Shown here: positions 1 through 7,080 of the stretch, in pieces
How the letters are laid out: every line of letters starts with the position of its first letter
Numbering within the stretch: position 1 is the stretch's first letter
From: CAYPTB01 sp964413535
GTDB taxonomy: Bacteria > Planctomycetota > UBA1135 > GCA-002686595
Assembly (NCBI GenBank): GCA_964413535.1
Contig: CAYPTB010000038.1
Location: 1 to 22,249 of the forward strand
Reading direction: 5' to 3'
DNA length: 22,249 bases
Notes under the pieces: model-generated
Seen by the model: only the letters and a program-made list of their open reading frames with translations
What the model was told of the DNA's origin: nothing
The model's database searches: none
Program-made: the position numbers and the translations under genes

Positions 1-127
1 TCTGCCCGATACCTAGCCGCGCCTCGCGCCACGTGACCAAAGGTCACTCGTGTCGCAGCGGTGCGCAAAGCGCACCGCGCGTCCACCGGTAAGGGTTCTC
101 GACCCCCGGCAACCCGCTCACACCCCG

Positions 128-161
128 CTCTTCTCCTCTTCTCTCCTCTTCTCTCCCCCCC
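128..161. repeat. 34-base pure pyrimidine tract (C/T) next to the fmdB stop
   Basis: Every base from 128 to 161 is C or T on the plus strand, with a CCTCTTCTCT unit occurring twice and a terminal run of seven C. It begins one base beyond the stop codon of the FmdB-like gene, which is transcribed from the other strand, so the transcript there would be pure purine. It lacks a hairpin with a U-tract and is therefore not an ordinary terminator. Homopurine/homopyrimidine tracts can form triplex structures or behave as slippage-prone repeats; that is inference. Confidence 0.6.
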
Positions 162-162
162 G

Positions 163-402
163 TCAATTCAGCGAACACGCCCCCGGCCCGCGCACATCCC
201 CGCACGACCCACAGGGAGCCGGAGCCGACACCGGCATGCTCTCCCGACGCGGACCCCGTCCACCGGAGGGCGTCGCGAAGACCGAGAACTGCTTCACGGC
301 CCTGGCGCTCGAACACTGAGGACAGCGCGGCTCCTCGGACCCGAGGACGAGCTCTTCGTAGGCGTGCGCACAGTCCTGGCAGACGTACTGATAGATCGGC
401 AT
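163..402 (-). CDS. FmdB family zinc-ribbon protein
   Basis: A 79-residue protein of the FmdB/CxxC_CXXC_SSSS putative regulatory family. It opens with MPIYQYVC, carries two zinc-binding pairs (CQDC near residue 8 and CPQC near residue 27), and ends with a second cysteine-rich tail (CGSCGD then PGACS) that is typical of longer family members. Four cysteines in the N-terminal half should bind one zinc. The family's cellular role is poorly defined; it was named after a gene beside formamidase and is often called a regulator without proof. A GTG codon lies immediately before the chosen ATG, but MPIYxY is the conserved N terminus. It is last in a minus-strand run after the SGNH gene, with a 178-base gap, so it may have its own promoter. 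Confidence 0.85.
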   Translation of the reverse strand: MPIYQYVCQDCAHAYEELVLGSEEPRCPQCSSARAVKQFSVFATPSGGRGPRRESMPVSAPAPCGSCGDVRGPGACSLN

Positions 403-580
403 CACGACAATCTACTCGTCCGCGCGCGGGTTGGTGAGGCCGGGTGAAACGCCGCCGTGCGACCCCCCGGGTCCCCCCTCGTTTGGAGCCGTTCCCTCCT
501 GGCCATCACCCCTCTTCCGAGACCCGCTCTCGGAGTCCCCCGAAGGCACTCGCAGCATCGGATCGACGCCCCCGGTCGAC

Positions 581-1615
581 TCAGCGCAGCAGCTCCTCCG
601 GATCCAACAGCGTGCGGGCGAGCGCGTCGGCCCACGCGTTCTTCGCGCTCTGGACGAGGTGCACGCCGTCGTAGAAGGCGGCGTCGGACGGCGGCGTGTA
701 CGGGCAGCGCGACACGACGACGACGTCGGGCTCACCGCCGGTGAGTCGAGACATGTGCTCGAGATAGCTCGCCCAGTATCCGTTCGCCTGCCACGCCTCC
801 AGGACGCTCGGGGGTACGGGAGCCGGTAGCAGCACGAGCCGCGTTCCGCGCTCGCGGCACAGGGCCGCGATCTGTGGGAGATAGGCCGCCGTCACCGCAG
901 GCGCGCTGAACTCCCGGAGCAGAGCTCGGGCAGAGATCTTGTCGCGCGCGATCTCGCTCCACAGGGCGGCTCCGCCCGGCGCTTCGTCGACGGCTTCGGT
1001 TCCGGGAGCCGAGAGCGTGCGCTTGAGCTCGCGCAAACCGTCGCGCACCGGTGTCTGCACGAGTCCGCGCCGCAACAGCGAGGGGACCTGCACGGCGGTC
1101 GCGAAGGCGGAGTGTCGCATGGCGACGGTGAGCTCGGGTCGGTCGAGCGAGCGCGCCACGCTCTCGATCTCGTCCGGTCGCCGGAAGACCGAGGTGAAGT
1201 ACGGCGCAAGGAAACGCTCGGAGTCCAAGTCGGACGCCCACGAGACCGGATTCATCGCGACGACGACGAAGGCGGGGTCCGGCGCGCCGCGCCGTTCGAG
1301 CACATGCACGAGACGCCGCAGGAGGAAGTAGTTGCCCGCGGCTCCGATCGATTGATTGTTCGAGAGGTCGAGCACGTCGTCGGGCAAGGTCACTCCGTCG
1401 AGCACCCCGTAGGAGACGCTGTCGGCGAGCAGCACGGTGCGGGGCGGTGTATCGAGCGCGGCGACCGCATGGACGCGGTCGTCGACCTCGTGTCGGCCGC
1501 GATTCTCGTCGGCGAGGATCCCGAACGTCGCCTCGATCGCCGCCGTCAATGCGAGCGAGGTGACGAGGAAGCTGCGCGCGCGACGCGCCTCAGAACTGGA
1601 AGTAGATGAACTCAT
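581..1615 (-). CDS. SGNH/GDSL-like protein, probable polysaccharide O-acetylation partner of the adjacent MBOAT
   Basis: 344 residues. The N terminus has a single hydrophobic segment (about residues 15-34), suggesting a signal anchor or signal peptide. The block LLADSVSYG (catalytic Ser66 candidate) resembles the GDS block of SGNH hydrolases, with Ala in place of the usual Gly. Near the C terminus the sequence DGVH supplies the expected Asp316 and His319. A NNQSIGAAGNY segment may be the Asn/Gly block. The ATG at 1615 lies inside the end of the MBOAT gene, giving a 26-base overlap, so the two are very likely translationally coupled. Such pairs (AlgI with AlgJ/AlgX, PatA with PatB) move acetyl groups across the membrane and onto an exported glycan. 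The open frame extends further upstream, but that part is antisense-quality sequence overlapping the MBOAT gene. The function is inferred from motifs and context. Confidence 0.75.
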   Translation of the reverse strand: MSSSTSSSEARRARSFLVTSLALTAAIEATFGILADENRGRHEVDDRVHAVAALDTPPRTVLLADSVSYGVLDGVTLPDDVLDLSNNQSIGAAGNYFLLRRLVHVLERRGAPDPAFVVVAMNPVSWASDLDSERFLAPYFTSVFRRPDEIESVARSLDRPELTVAMRHSAFATAVQVPSLLRRGLVQTPVRDGLRELKRTLSAPGTEAVDEAPGGAALWSEIARDKISARALLREFSAPAVTAAYLPQIAALCRERGTRLVLLPAPVPPSVLEAWQANGYWASYLEHMSRLTGGEPDVVVVSRCPYTPPSDAAFYDGVHLVQSAKNAWADALARTLLDPEELLR

Positions 1616-3029
1616 TGCCGAGGAAGCGGCCGAAGAGGGAGATGCACAGGTACAGGGCGACGGTGACCACGGCCTGCACCCAAGGCCGAGCGGACTCGAT
1701 CGGCGACTCCACGCCGCCGCGCTGCTCCGTGGCGAGGTCCCAGGCGAGGACCACCAAGGTTCCAAGGCCGCCGAAGACCAATCCGCTCGCGATCACGTCG
1801 GAGAGCACGAGCCCGTCGAAGAGCCCGCCCGACTGCGGTCCCAGGAATCCGGCGACCTGCTCGAGCGACCGTGCTCGGAAGAAGAGCCAGCCCAGGCACA
1901 CGAACTGGAAGAACAAGAGCGTTCGTCCGAGCCGTGCGACGCCGCGCTCCGGCCGATCCGCTGAAATCGCGCGCGTCGCGCTCCAGGCGCGGTGCACGAC
2001 TAAGAGCAGTCCCTGGTAGGCCCCCCACACGACGAAGCTCCACGCAGCGCCGTGCCACAGCCCGCCGATCACCATGGTCGCCATCAGGTTCACCTGCGTG
2101 CGTCCAGGTCCGAGCCGGTTGCCTCCCAAGGGGATGTACAGGTAGTCCCGCAACCAGGTCGAGAGCGTGATGTGCCAGCGACTCCAGAACGCCTTCGGGT
2201 CGCTCGCGAAGTACGGCATGCGAAAGTTCCACGGGAACTCGAAGCCGAGCATCCGCGCAGTTCCGCGGGCGATGTCCGTGTAGCCCGAGAAGTCGCAGTA
2301 GATCTGGACCGCGAAGGCGTAGACCGCGAGCACGCGCACCGCGATCCCCGGCGCCTCCCCCGCTGCGAACACGCCGTCGACGAAGGGAGCGAGGTTGTCG
2401 GCGACGACGGACTTCTTGAACAGCCCCCAAACCGCCAGTCGCATTCCCAGCGCCTGGTCCTCGAACCGGAAGACGCGCGGCCGCTTCGCCTGCGGCAGGA
2501 AGTCGCGCGCGCGCACGATGGGTCCTGCGACGGGCTGCGGGAAGAAGCCCACGAAAAGCGCGAAGTCGAGCAAGCTCCGCTCCGCCTCGATCTCGCCGCG
2601 ATAACGGTCGATCGTGTAGCTCAGCGTCTGGAACGTATAGAAGGAGACGCCGACCGGCAGCACGATCACGAGCGTCCAGTCGGGCGCTCCGAGGCCCAGG
2701 CTCTCGAGGGCTCGCGCGGCGCTCTCGACGAAGAAGTTGTAGTACTTGAAGAAGCCGAGCACTCCGAGGTTCACGGCGATGGAGACGAGCAGCACGAGCC
2801 TGCGCTCGCCCGGCGAGCGCCCCGGCCGGCCGAGCGCGAGCCCGCACCCGTAGTCGACGACGGTCGACAAGACGAGCAAGCCCAGGAAGCGCCAATCCCA
2901 ATAGCCGTAGAAGAAGAAGCTCGCGGCGAGCAGCAGCGCGTTCTGCGCCTTGCGCGAGCGTACGAGGCACCAGTAGAGCCCCCAGACGAGCACGAAGAAC
3001 CACAGGAAGTGCTGGCTGTTGAAGAGCAT
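1590..3029 (-). CDS. MBOAT family O-acyltransferase (AlgI-like)
   Basis: 479 residues, typical of AlgI-type membrane-bound O-acyltransferases. About ten or more hydrophobic helices are visible. Family landmarks are YWDWRF (residues 42-48), LPVGVSFYTFQ (124-134), FFPQPVAGPI (162-171), DFSGY (246-250), RWHITLSTWLRDYLYIPLGG (284-303), and the invariant catalytic histidine in GGLWHGAAW (His326). The protein would take an acyl group, normally acetyl from acetyl-CoA, and pass it across the cytoplasmic membrane to a periplasmic acceptor enzyme; the overlapping SGNH gene is the obvious partner. No glycan synthase gene adjoins it, so the substrate is unknown. The ATG at 3029 fits the conserved MLFNSxxFLWFF start; I see no good Shine-Dalgarno sequence. 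It lies 67 bases after the LOG gene and may share its transcript. Confidence 0.93.
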   Translation of the reverse strand: MLFNSQHFLWFFVLVWGLYWCLVRSRKAQNALLLAASFFFYGYWDWRFLGLLVLSTVVDYGCGLALGRPGRSPGERRLVLLVSIAVNLGVLGFFKYYNFFVESAARALESLGLGAPDWTLVIVLPVGVSFYTFQTLSYTIDRYRGEIEAERSLLDFALFVGFFPQPVAGPIVRARDFLPQAKRPRVFRFEDQALGMRLAVWGLFKKSVVADNLAPFVDGVFAAGEAPGIAVRVLAVYAFAVQIYCDFSGYTDIARGTARMLGFEFPWNFRMPYFASDPKAFWSRWHITLSTWLRDYLYIPLGGNRLGPGRTQVNLMATMVIGGLWHGAAWSFVVWGAYQGLLLVVHRAWSATRAISADRPERGVARLGRTLLFFQFVCLGWLFFRARSLEQVAGFLGPQSGGLFDGLVLSDVIASGLVFGGLGTLVVLAWDLATEQRGGVESPIESARPWVQAVVTVALYLCISLFGRFLGNEFIYFQF

Positions 3030-3096
3030 GTCCCGGCGCGAGGGCGGAGCAGGATAGCGGCTCCGATTCCCGACGGAACATCGCGACCGGTGCTCC

Positions 3097-3915
3097 TTAT
3101 TCGCGCCGGAGGGTCGACGGCATTCGCGGCTCGAGCCAACGGATCTTGCGCGGTCGGAGCAGCGCCTTCTCGCCGAAGGCCTGGGCGTGCCGTCTGACGT
3201 GCTCTACCGCTTCACGCGGTGAATCGGTGAGGAAGACGAAGTTCGTGTCCTCGGGCGCGATGGTTCCCGCCGCCTTCATCCGGACCTGGACGAAGTCGGT
3301 CAAGGGCTCCCAGTACTCACGGCCCATGAGCACGCACGGGAACTGATCGACCTTGCCCGTCTGGATCAACGTGGCGATCTCGAAGATCTCGTCCAGCGTC
3401 CCGAAGCCGCCCGGGAGAGCGACGAAGCCGACCGAGTACTTCGCCAGGATCACCTTGCGCACGAAGAAGTGGCGGAACTCGAGCCACAGGTGCAGGTAGC
3501 GGTTCGGATGCTGCTCCTGCGGCAGCTCGATGTTGCAGCCGATCGAGAACCCACCGCCCTCGACGGCGCCGCGGTTCGCGGCCTCCATCACGCCCGGCCC
3601 GCCGCCCGTCACGACGGTGAAACTCGCGCGTGCGAGCAGCTCACCCGTCTCGCGCGCCATCGCGTAATACCGGTGGCCCTCGGGAAAGCGCGCCGAGCCG
3701 AACACCGTGACGCAGGGTCCGACGAAGTGCATGCGCCGGAAGCCGTAGATGAACTCGAGGAAGATCCTCCAGGCGCTGTAGAGCTCGCGCAGGCGCGTCA
3801 GCGGGCCGCGGAGGAACTCGCGTTCGTCGCTCTCGGGCGGCTCTTTGCCCCAACTGAGCTGCTCGTCGGGCGTCGCATCGCCTGGGATCGACTCGGTCTC
3901 GTCGAGATCGGCCAT
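3097..3915 (-). CDS. LOG family (TIGR00730-type) nucleotide 5'-monophosphate phosphoribohydrolase
   Basis: 272 residues with a Rossmann-like LOG fold. The two nucleotide-binding and catalytic motifs are intact: GGGPGVMEAANRG (residues 104-116) and PGGFGTLDE (168-176). Family members cleave the N-glycosidic bond of nucleoside monophosphates, either cytokinin ribotides or ordinary AMP/GMP-type nucleotides as in PpnN. Many bacterial members are mislabelled lysine decarboxylases. An acidic 35-residue N-terminal extension precedes the fold, and about 60 residues follow it. The HPNRYL and FVRKVILAKY segments are typical of the longer bacterial subfamily. The choice between cytokinin activation and nucleotide turnover cannot be made from sequence. 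The gene heads the minus-strand run toward MBOAT, SGNH and FmdB, but its relationship to them is unclear. Confidence 0.88.
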   Translation of the reverse strand: MADLDETESIPGDATPDEQLSWGKEPPESDEREFLRGPLTRLRELYSAWRIFLEFIYGFRRMHFVGPCVTVFGSARFPEGHRYYAMARETGELLARASFTVVTGGGPGVMEAANRGAVEGGGFSIGCNIELPQEQHPNRYLHLWLEFRHFFVRKVILAKYSVGFVALPGGFGTLDEIFEIATLIQTGKVDQFPCVLMGREYWEPLTDFVQVRMKAAGTIAPEDTNFVFLTDSPREAVEHVRRHAQAFGEKALLRPRKIRWLEPRMPSTLRRE

Positions 3916-4042
3916 GGAGCGTGAAGCCTAGCGACCCACTACTCGGTGGGGCTCGCAAGACCACGCGACGGGGGTTTCGCACCCTGGACCGTGACCGCAA
4001 GCCCCTAGTCGGACGCGGCGCGGTGCGGACGGACCCGTAAAG

Positions 4043-4082
4043 GCGAAGCGGCGCGAGGGGACATCCCCCCGCGCCGCTTCGC
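4043..4082 (-). terminator. Long GC-rich hairpin downstream of the DUF4331 gene
   Basis: Arms 4043-4060 and 4065-4082 pair over 18 positions with a single A/C mismatch, closing a four-base loop (ACAT). It lies 23 bases beyond the DUF4331 stop codon, between that gene and the LOG gene, both on the minus strand. No T-tract follows on either side, so it may be a transcript-end stabiliser or atypical terminator. Being symmetrical, it could act on either strand; the strand is assigned from the upstream gene. Confidence 0.6.
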
Positions 4083-4105
4083 TCTACGCACCGAGTGGTC
4101 TCGAC

Positions 4106-5536
4106 TCAGTTCGTGCCGCCGGCAGGCGCCACGAGGTAGGGGAAGTCCCCGTAGAAATCGAGCGCGCTGGTCGCGACTCCGTCGGTGAGCGCGAGCGCTC
4201 CCGAAGGCGCCTGAGCGGGGGGCAGGTTCGCGCCCATCAGGATGCGCAAGGTGATGTCGACGACGTCGTCGCCGGGACGGCGCCCGTTGGGATAACCGGC
4301 CATGTCGCCGTCGAGCACGCCGAGCGGCTTCTGCTGCGCCGGATCGACGGGATTGACCGCGTACTTGAAGCGCAGCATCTCTCCCATCGACGAGCCCTGG
4401 GTGAGCCCCGGCACGCCCGTCAGGAAATAGTCGCGAAGGTCGCTGCGGCGCAGGGAGGTGGGCTCGCCGAGTCCGGTCTCCTGCGCGATCACGGTGGAGA
4501 AGGCGGGGAAGTCGAAGTAGTCGAGGTACTGGCCGTCGTCGACGGGCTTCGACGCGTTGAAGCGGTCCTTGTCGCGGAACCCGATGAAGAGCGAGTTCAC
4601 GAGCGGCGCTCCCGTGCGCGAGATCTGGACGAAGCGTCCGCTGGTCGTGCCGGCTTCGTCGAAGTCGGGCGCGCTGGCCAGGACACGCATCGCGCGCGTG
4701 CTCGCGGTGCTCCACACGCCGATGATCTTCTGCGCCGCACCGAGCAACGAGACGGGAACCTCGATCGCGAGGGCCGTGACGTTCTTACCGGCCAGATCGT
4801 TGGTGCCGCCGGTCGCCGGACCGACCAGGTTCAGGTTCACGAGGTCGTACAGCGCTCCCATGCTGATCGCGCGCGGGTCCTTGCGCTGACCCACGAAGAC
4901 GCGGCCGAAGTGAGCGGGAGCCGCGAGGTCGTAGACGTGGCCGAGGGCGTAGCTCTCGTAGTCGGCGAACGAGCGCGTGCCGACGTTGTCGCCCGGCTTG
5001 ACGAAGACCGCGTCACCGCTCGTGCTCGTAAGCGGCGTGACGCCCCCTCCCCCGCCGTAGTTGACGACTTCGACGGTGTACGTCTGACGAATCGACGCCT
5101 CCGGCGGATCGATCATGAACGAGAAGGGCTTCGCATTGAAGACGGGCGTCGGGACGATCATCCCGCCCGGCAGCGGGGTCGGGGCCGACGCGCCCGCCTG
5201 TAGCGTGTTCGAGAACTGGAAGCGGATGCTCAGGTCCTGGACGCCGTCTCCGGTTCGGTCGACGTGGATCTCGTAGAGCGCCTCGGGATCCATGAGGAAG
5301 TAGTCCGGGCCCGCGAAGGGGTCCTGGAAGGGCTGGTAGCAGGCGATCAGCGTCACGAAGTCCTCGCGTCCGGGCTCGTAGCTCCTGAACACGAAGAGGT
5401 CGGTTCCGTCGACCTTCGGACTCCGGCTCACGAGCGGAGCCTCGCCGTGGTCGAGCGCGACGGCCGGCGCTGCGCCGACGGCCAGCGCCAGCGCGCCAAG
5501 GAAGCGGGAACGGGGGGCTCGGGAGAGAGACGACAT
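4106..5536 (-). CDS. Secreted DUF4331 domain protein
   Basis: 476 residues. An N-terminal signal peptide is clear: arginines at 6-11, a hydrophobic core, and an AVA site near residue 27. The mature protein begins LDHGEAPL, the DUF4331 hallmark (usually SHREAP). Near the C terminus a GYPNGRRPGDDVVDI block (414-428) matches the other conserved signature of the family. The body is probably beta-rich and extracytoplasmic. No enzymatic activity is established for the family, and I do not propose one. The start is well supported: a GAGGAG ribosome-binding site (complement of 5542-5547) lies six bases upstream of the ATG. The gene stands alone, with a large non-coding region upstream and a strong hairpin downstream. 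Confidence 0.92.
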   Translation of the reverse strand: MSSLSRAPRSRFLGALALAVGAAPAVALDHGEAPLVSRSPKVDGTDLFVFRSYEPGREDFVTLIACYQPFQDPFAGPDYFLMDPEALYEIHVDRTGDGVQDLSIRFQFSNTLQAGASAPTPLPGGMIVPTPVFNAKPFSFMIDPPEASIRQTYTVEVVNYGGGGGVTPLTSTSGDAVFVKPGDNVGTRSFADYESYALGHVYDLAAPAHFGRVFVGQRKDPRAISMGALYDLVNLNLVGPATGGTNDLAGKNVTALAIEVPVSLLGAAQKIIGVWSTASTRAMRVLASAPDFDEAGTTSGRFVQISRTGAPLVNSLFIGFRDKDRFNASKPVDDGQYLDYFDFPAFSTVIAQETGLGEPTSLRRSDLRDYFLTGVPGLTQGSSMGEMLRFKYAVNPVDPAQQKPLGVLDGDMAGYPNGRRPGDDVVDITLRILMGANLPPAQAPSGALALTDGVATSALDFYGDFPYLVAPAGGTN

Positions 5537-5886
5537 GACAACTCCTCAGGGGATGACACCCCACGGCTACAGGTGGGAACGTGAGAGGGGGCGGCAACGG
5601 CGCCGCTCACGGGCGAGTTCGTGGCTCGGGTTGTTGGGCGACTCGGGGGGGGGAGCAAGAAGCTCCGGCGCGCGGTGGTTCGGGTTAAGGCGACTTCATC
5701 TCTTCTCGAGTTCCGCGAAGCCTGAGCGCCGTCCAGGAACGCCAGCAATCTGAATCGCGCGCACGTTCGGCGCAAGTCAGAAGTGCGTGCATTCACGCAG
5801 CATTCCCTGGTGTGCTCGACGGAAGACACGCGCACATCGAACGCGTCCGCGCGCTATCGCACGATCGCCTCCCGCGGCGCCACTCT

Positions 5887-5906
5887 CGCGTTCGCATGCG
5901 AACGCG
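5887..5906. promoter_or_regulatory. Perfect 20-bp palindrome, possible operator
   Basis: CGCGTTCGCATGCGAACGCG reads identically on both strands with no spacer. It lies about 350 bases upstream of the DUF4331 start, in the middle of a non-coding stretch. Such a perfect dyad could bind a dimeric regulator. Binding is inference; symmetry is what is seen. Confidence 0.4.
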
Positions 5907-6190
5907 TCTCGCGCGCCCATGCACAGGGCAAGACGAAGGCGCGCGCGTTCACCGGCTCGCTCTCTCGAAGCGTTGATCGAGAGCCTTGCCCATTGCGATC
6001 CGTAGAAGTCCGTACCGCCACGCTGCTGGGCGCGTGACCTCGCGAGCGTGAACCGACGAAGAGCCGACGCCGTTGGATAACGATGCGGCCGACCGACGTC
6101 GCCCCGGCATGGGAGCGCGTTTCCGGGACGCGCGCCGCCCGGTTGCCTGCGCTTTCCCGAGAACGCGACACGTTTCGGGGCTCGACCCAA

Positions 6191-6219
6191 CGGAGACTTG
6201 CGGGACGCCGAAGTCTCCG
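6191..6219 (-). terminator. Hairpin downstream of the beta-propeller gene
   Basis: CGGAGACTT at 6191-6199 pairs perfectly with AAGTCTCCG at 6211-6219 around an 11-base loop. It sits about 140 bases past the stop codon of the beta-propeller gene. No T-run follows in the minus-strand direction, so the terminator role is tentative. Confidence 0.3.
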
Positions 6220-6357
6220 TCCGGGTTTCCCGGTACCGCGTCGCGCAACGTGCATGCGCGCCCTCCGCCTTCGAGCCCCGCGCGCGAGCGACGAGTCGCT
6301 CCGCCTCCACCGGGTCGCAGCGACTCGGCGCCTTCGCGCCGTCCGGCAGGCCGAGGC

Positions 6358-7032
6358 CTACGGGCGTCGCACGGCGCGGATCCCTCCGCCGAAGCTCCCG
6401 CCGCACCACAGGCGGCCTTCGCGGTCCGCGCCGAGACCGCTGACGGCGAAGTCGTCGGGCATCCCAAGCTCGACCAGGACGGCGCCGGTCTCGGGCTCCA
6501 CGCGACGCAGGCCGGCCCCGACGGGCTCTTCCTCGCTCTCCCAGGCGCCGTGCCAGAGCTCCCCGTCGACCCATTCGACCCCCGTGACCAGCCTGTCGGT
6601 GGCGAGCCGCTTCAGCTCCTTCCCGGTCGCGGCGTCGACCTTCACGAGCGCGCGGCCCTGGAAGCTGCCGATCCACCGGGCGCCGCGCGCGCCGCCCGGC
6701 ATCCAGGCCATCCCGGAGCAGTGCACGTCCGCCGGCGCCGGGACCGAGTGGACGACCGCGCCGGTCTGCGGGTCGATGCGGACGACCCGCTCGCCCGTGA
6801 TCTGCCACAGGTGCGTGCCGTCGAAGGCGGTGCCCGACATGGCCCCGACGTCGTCGAAGCGGCGCAGCACGCGGCCGCCTTTGGGCTCGACGCACACCAG
6901 GTCTCCCTCGCCGTGCGCGAACCAGACGTTGCCGGAGGCGTCGCAGGTGACGCCGTGGACATGGCCGAACTCGGTCAGCAAGAGCTCGCGGACGGTGACG
7001 GCCTCGGGGAACTCGCGTGTCTTCTCGTTCAT
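6358..7032 (-). CDS. Small beta-propeller protein (Vgb/NHL/SMP-30-like repeats)
   Basis: 224 residues built of repeated blade-like units such as GHVHGVTCDASGNVWFAHGEGDLVCVE, GTHLWQITGERVVRIDPQTG, RALVKVDAATGKEL, GELWHGAWE and GAGLRRVEPETG. The pattern of a WxxxxxG strand followed by V-x-x-x-D/E-P/A-x-T-G is that of Vgb/virginiamycin lyase, NHL and SMP-30-type propellers. There is no signal peptide, so it is probably cytoplasmic. At 224 residues it has room for about five blades, short for a closed six-blade fold unless it dimerises. Function is unknown: lyase, lactonase and glutamine-cyclotransferase-like activities all occur among related folds. It starts 48 bases after the TPR/winged-helix regulator on the same strand, so the two probably form an operon. 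Confidence 0.7.
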   Translation of the reverse strand: MNEKTREFPEAVTVRELLLTEFGHVHGVTCDASGNVWFAHGEGDLVCVEPKGGRVLRRFDDVGAMSGTAFDGTHLWQITGERVVRIDPQTGAVVHSVPAPADVHCSGMAWMPGGARGARWIGSFQGRALVKVDAATGKELKRLATDRLVTGVEWVDGELWHGAWESEEEPVGAGLRRVEPETGAVLVELGMPDDFAVSGLGADREGRLWCGGSFGGGIRAVRRP

Positions 7033-7080
7033 GGCTTCGAACTCCGTTTCGGGATGGGTGTTTCTCGGAACGAAGCCAGC

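Larger units (their letters stand above)
5537..6357. other. 821-base non-coding region
   Basis: The stretch lies between the start of the DUF4331 gene and the end of the beta-propeller gene, both on the minus strand. Open frames exist on both strands, but their translations are Arg/Ser-rich, low in structured hydrophobic pattern, and match no family I know, so I read them as GC-driven artefacts. Contents I can name are the ribosome-binding site of the DUF4331 gene at its left end, a perfect 20-bp palindrome at 5887-5906, and a 9-bp-stem hairpin at 6191-6219. I looked for tRNA-like cloverleafs and found none. It could hold a decayed gene, a regulatory region or a small RNA. Confidence 0.55.

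Noticed and set aside
581..1765. The longer version of the SGNH protein starting at 1765
   Set aside because: The extra 50 residues are Ser/Pro/Trp-rich sequence in the wrong frame of the MBOAT gene; the ATG at 1615 gives a natural N terminus.
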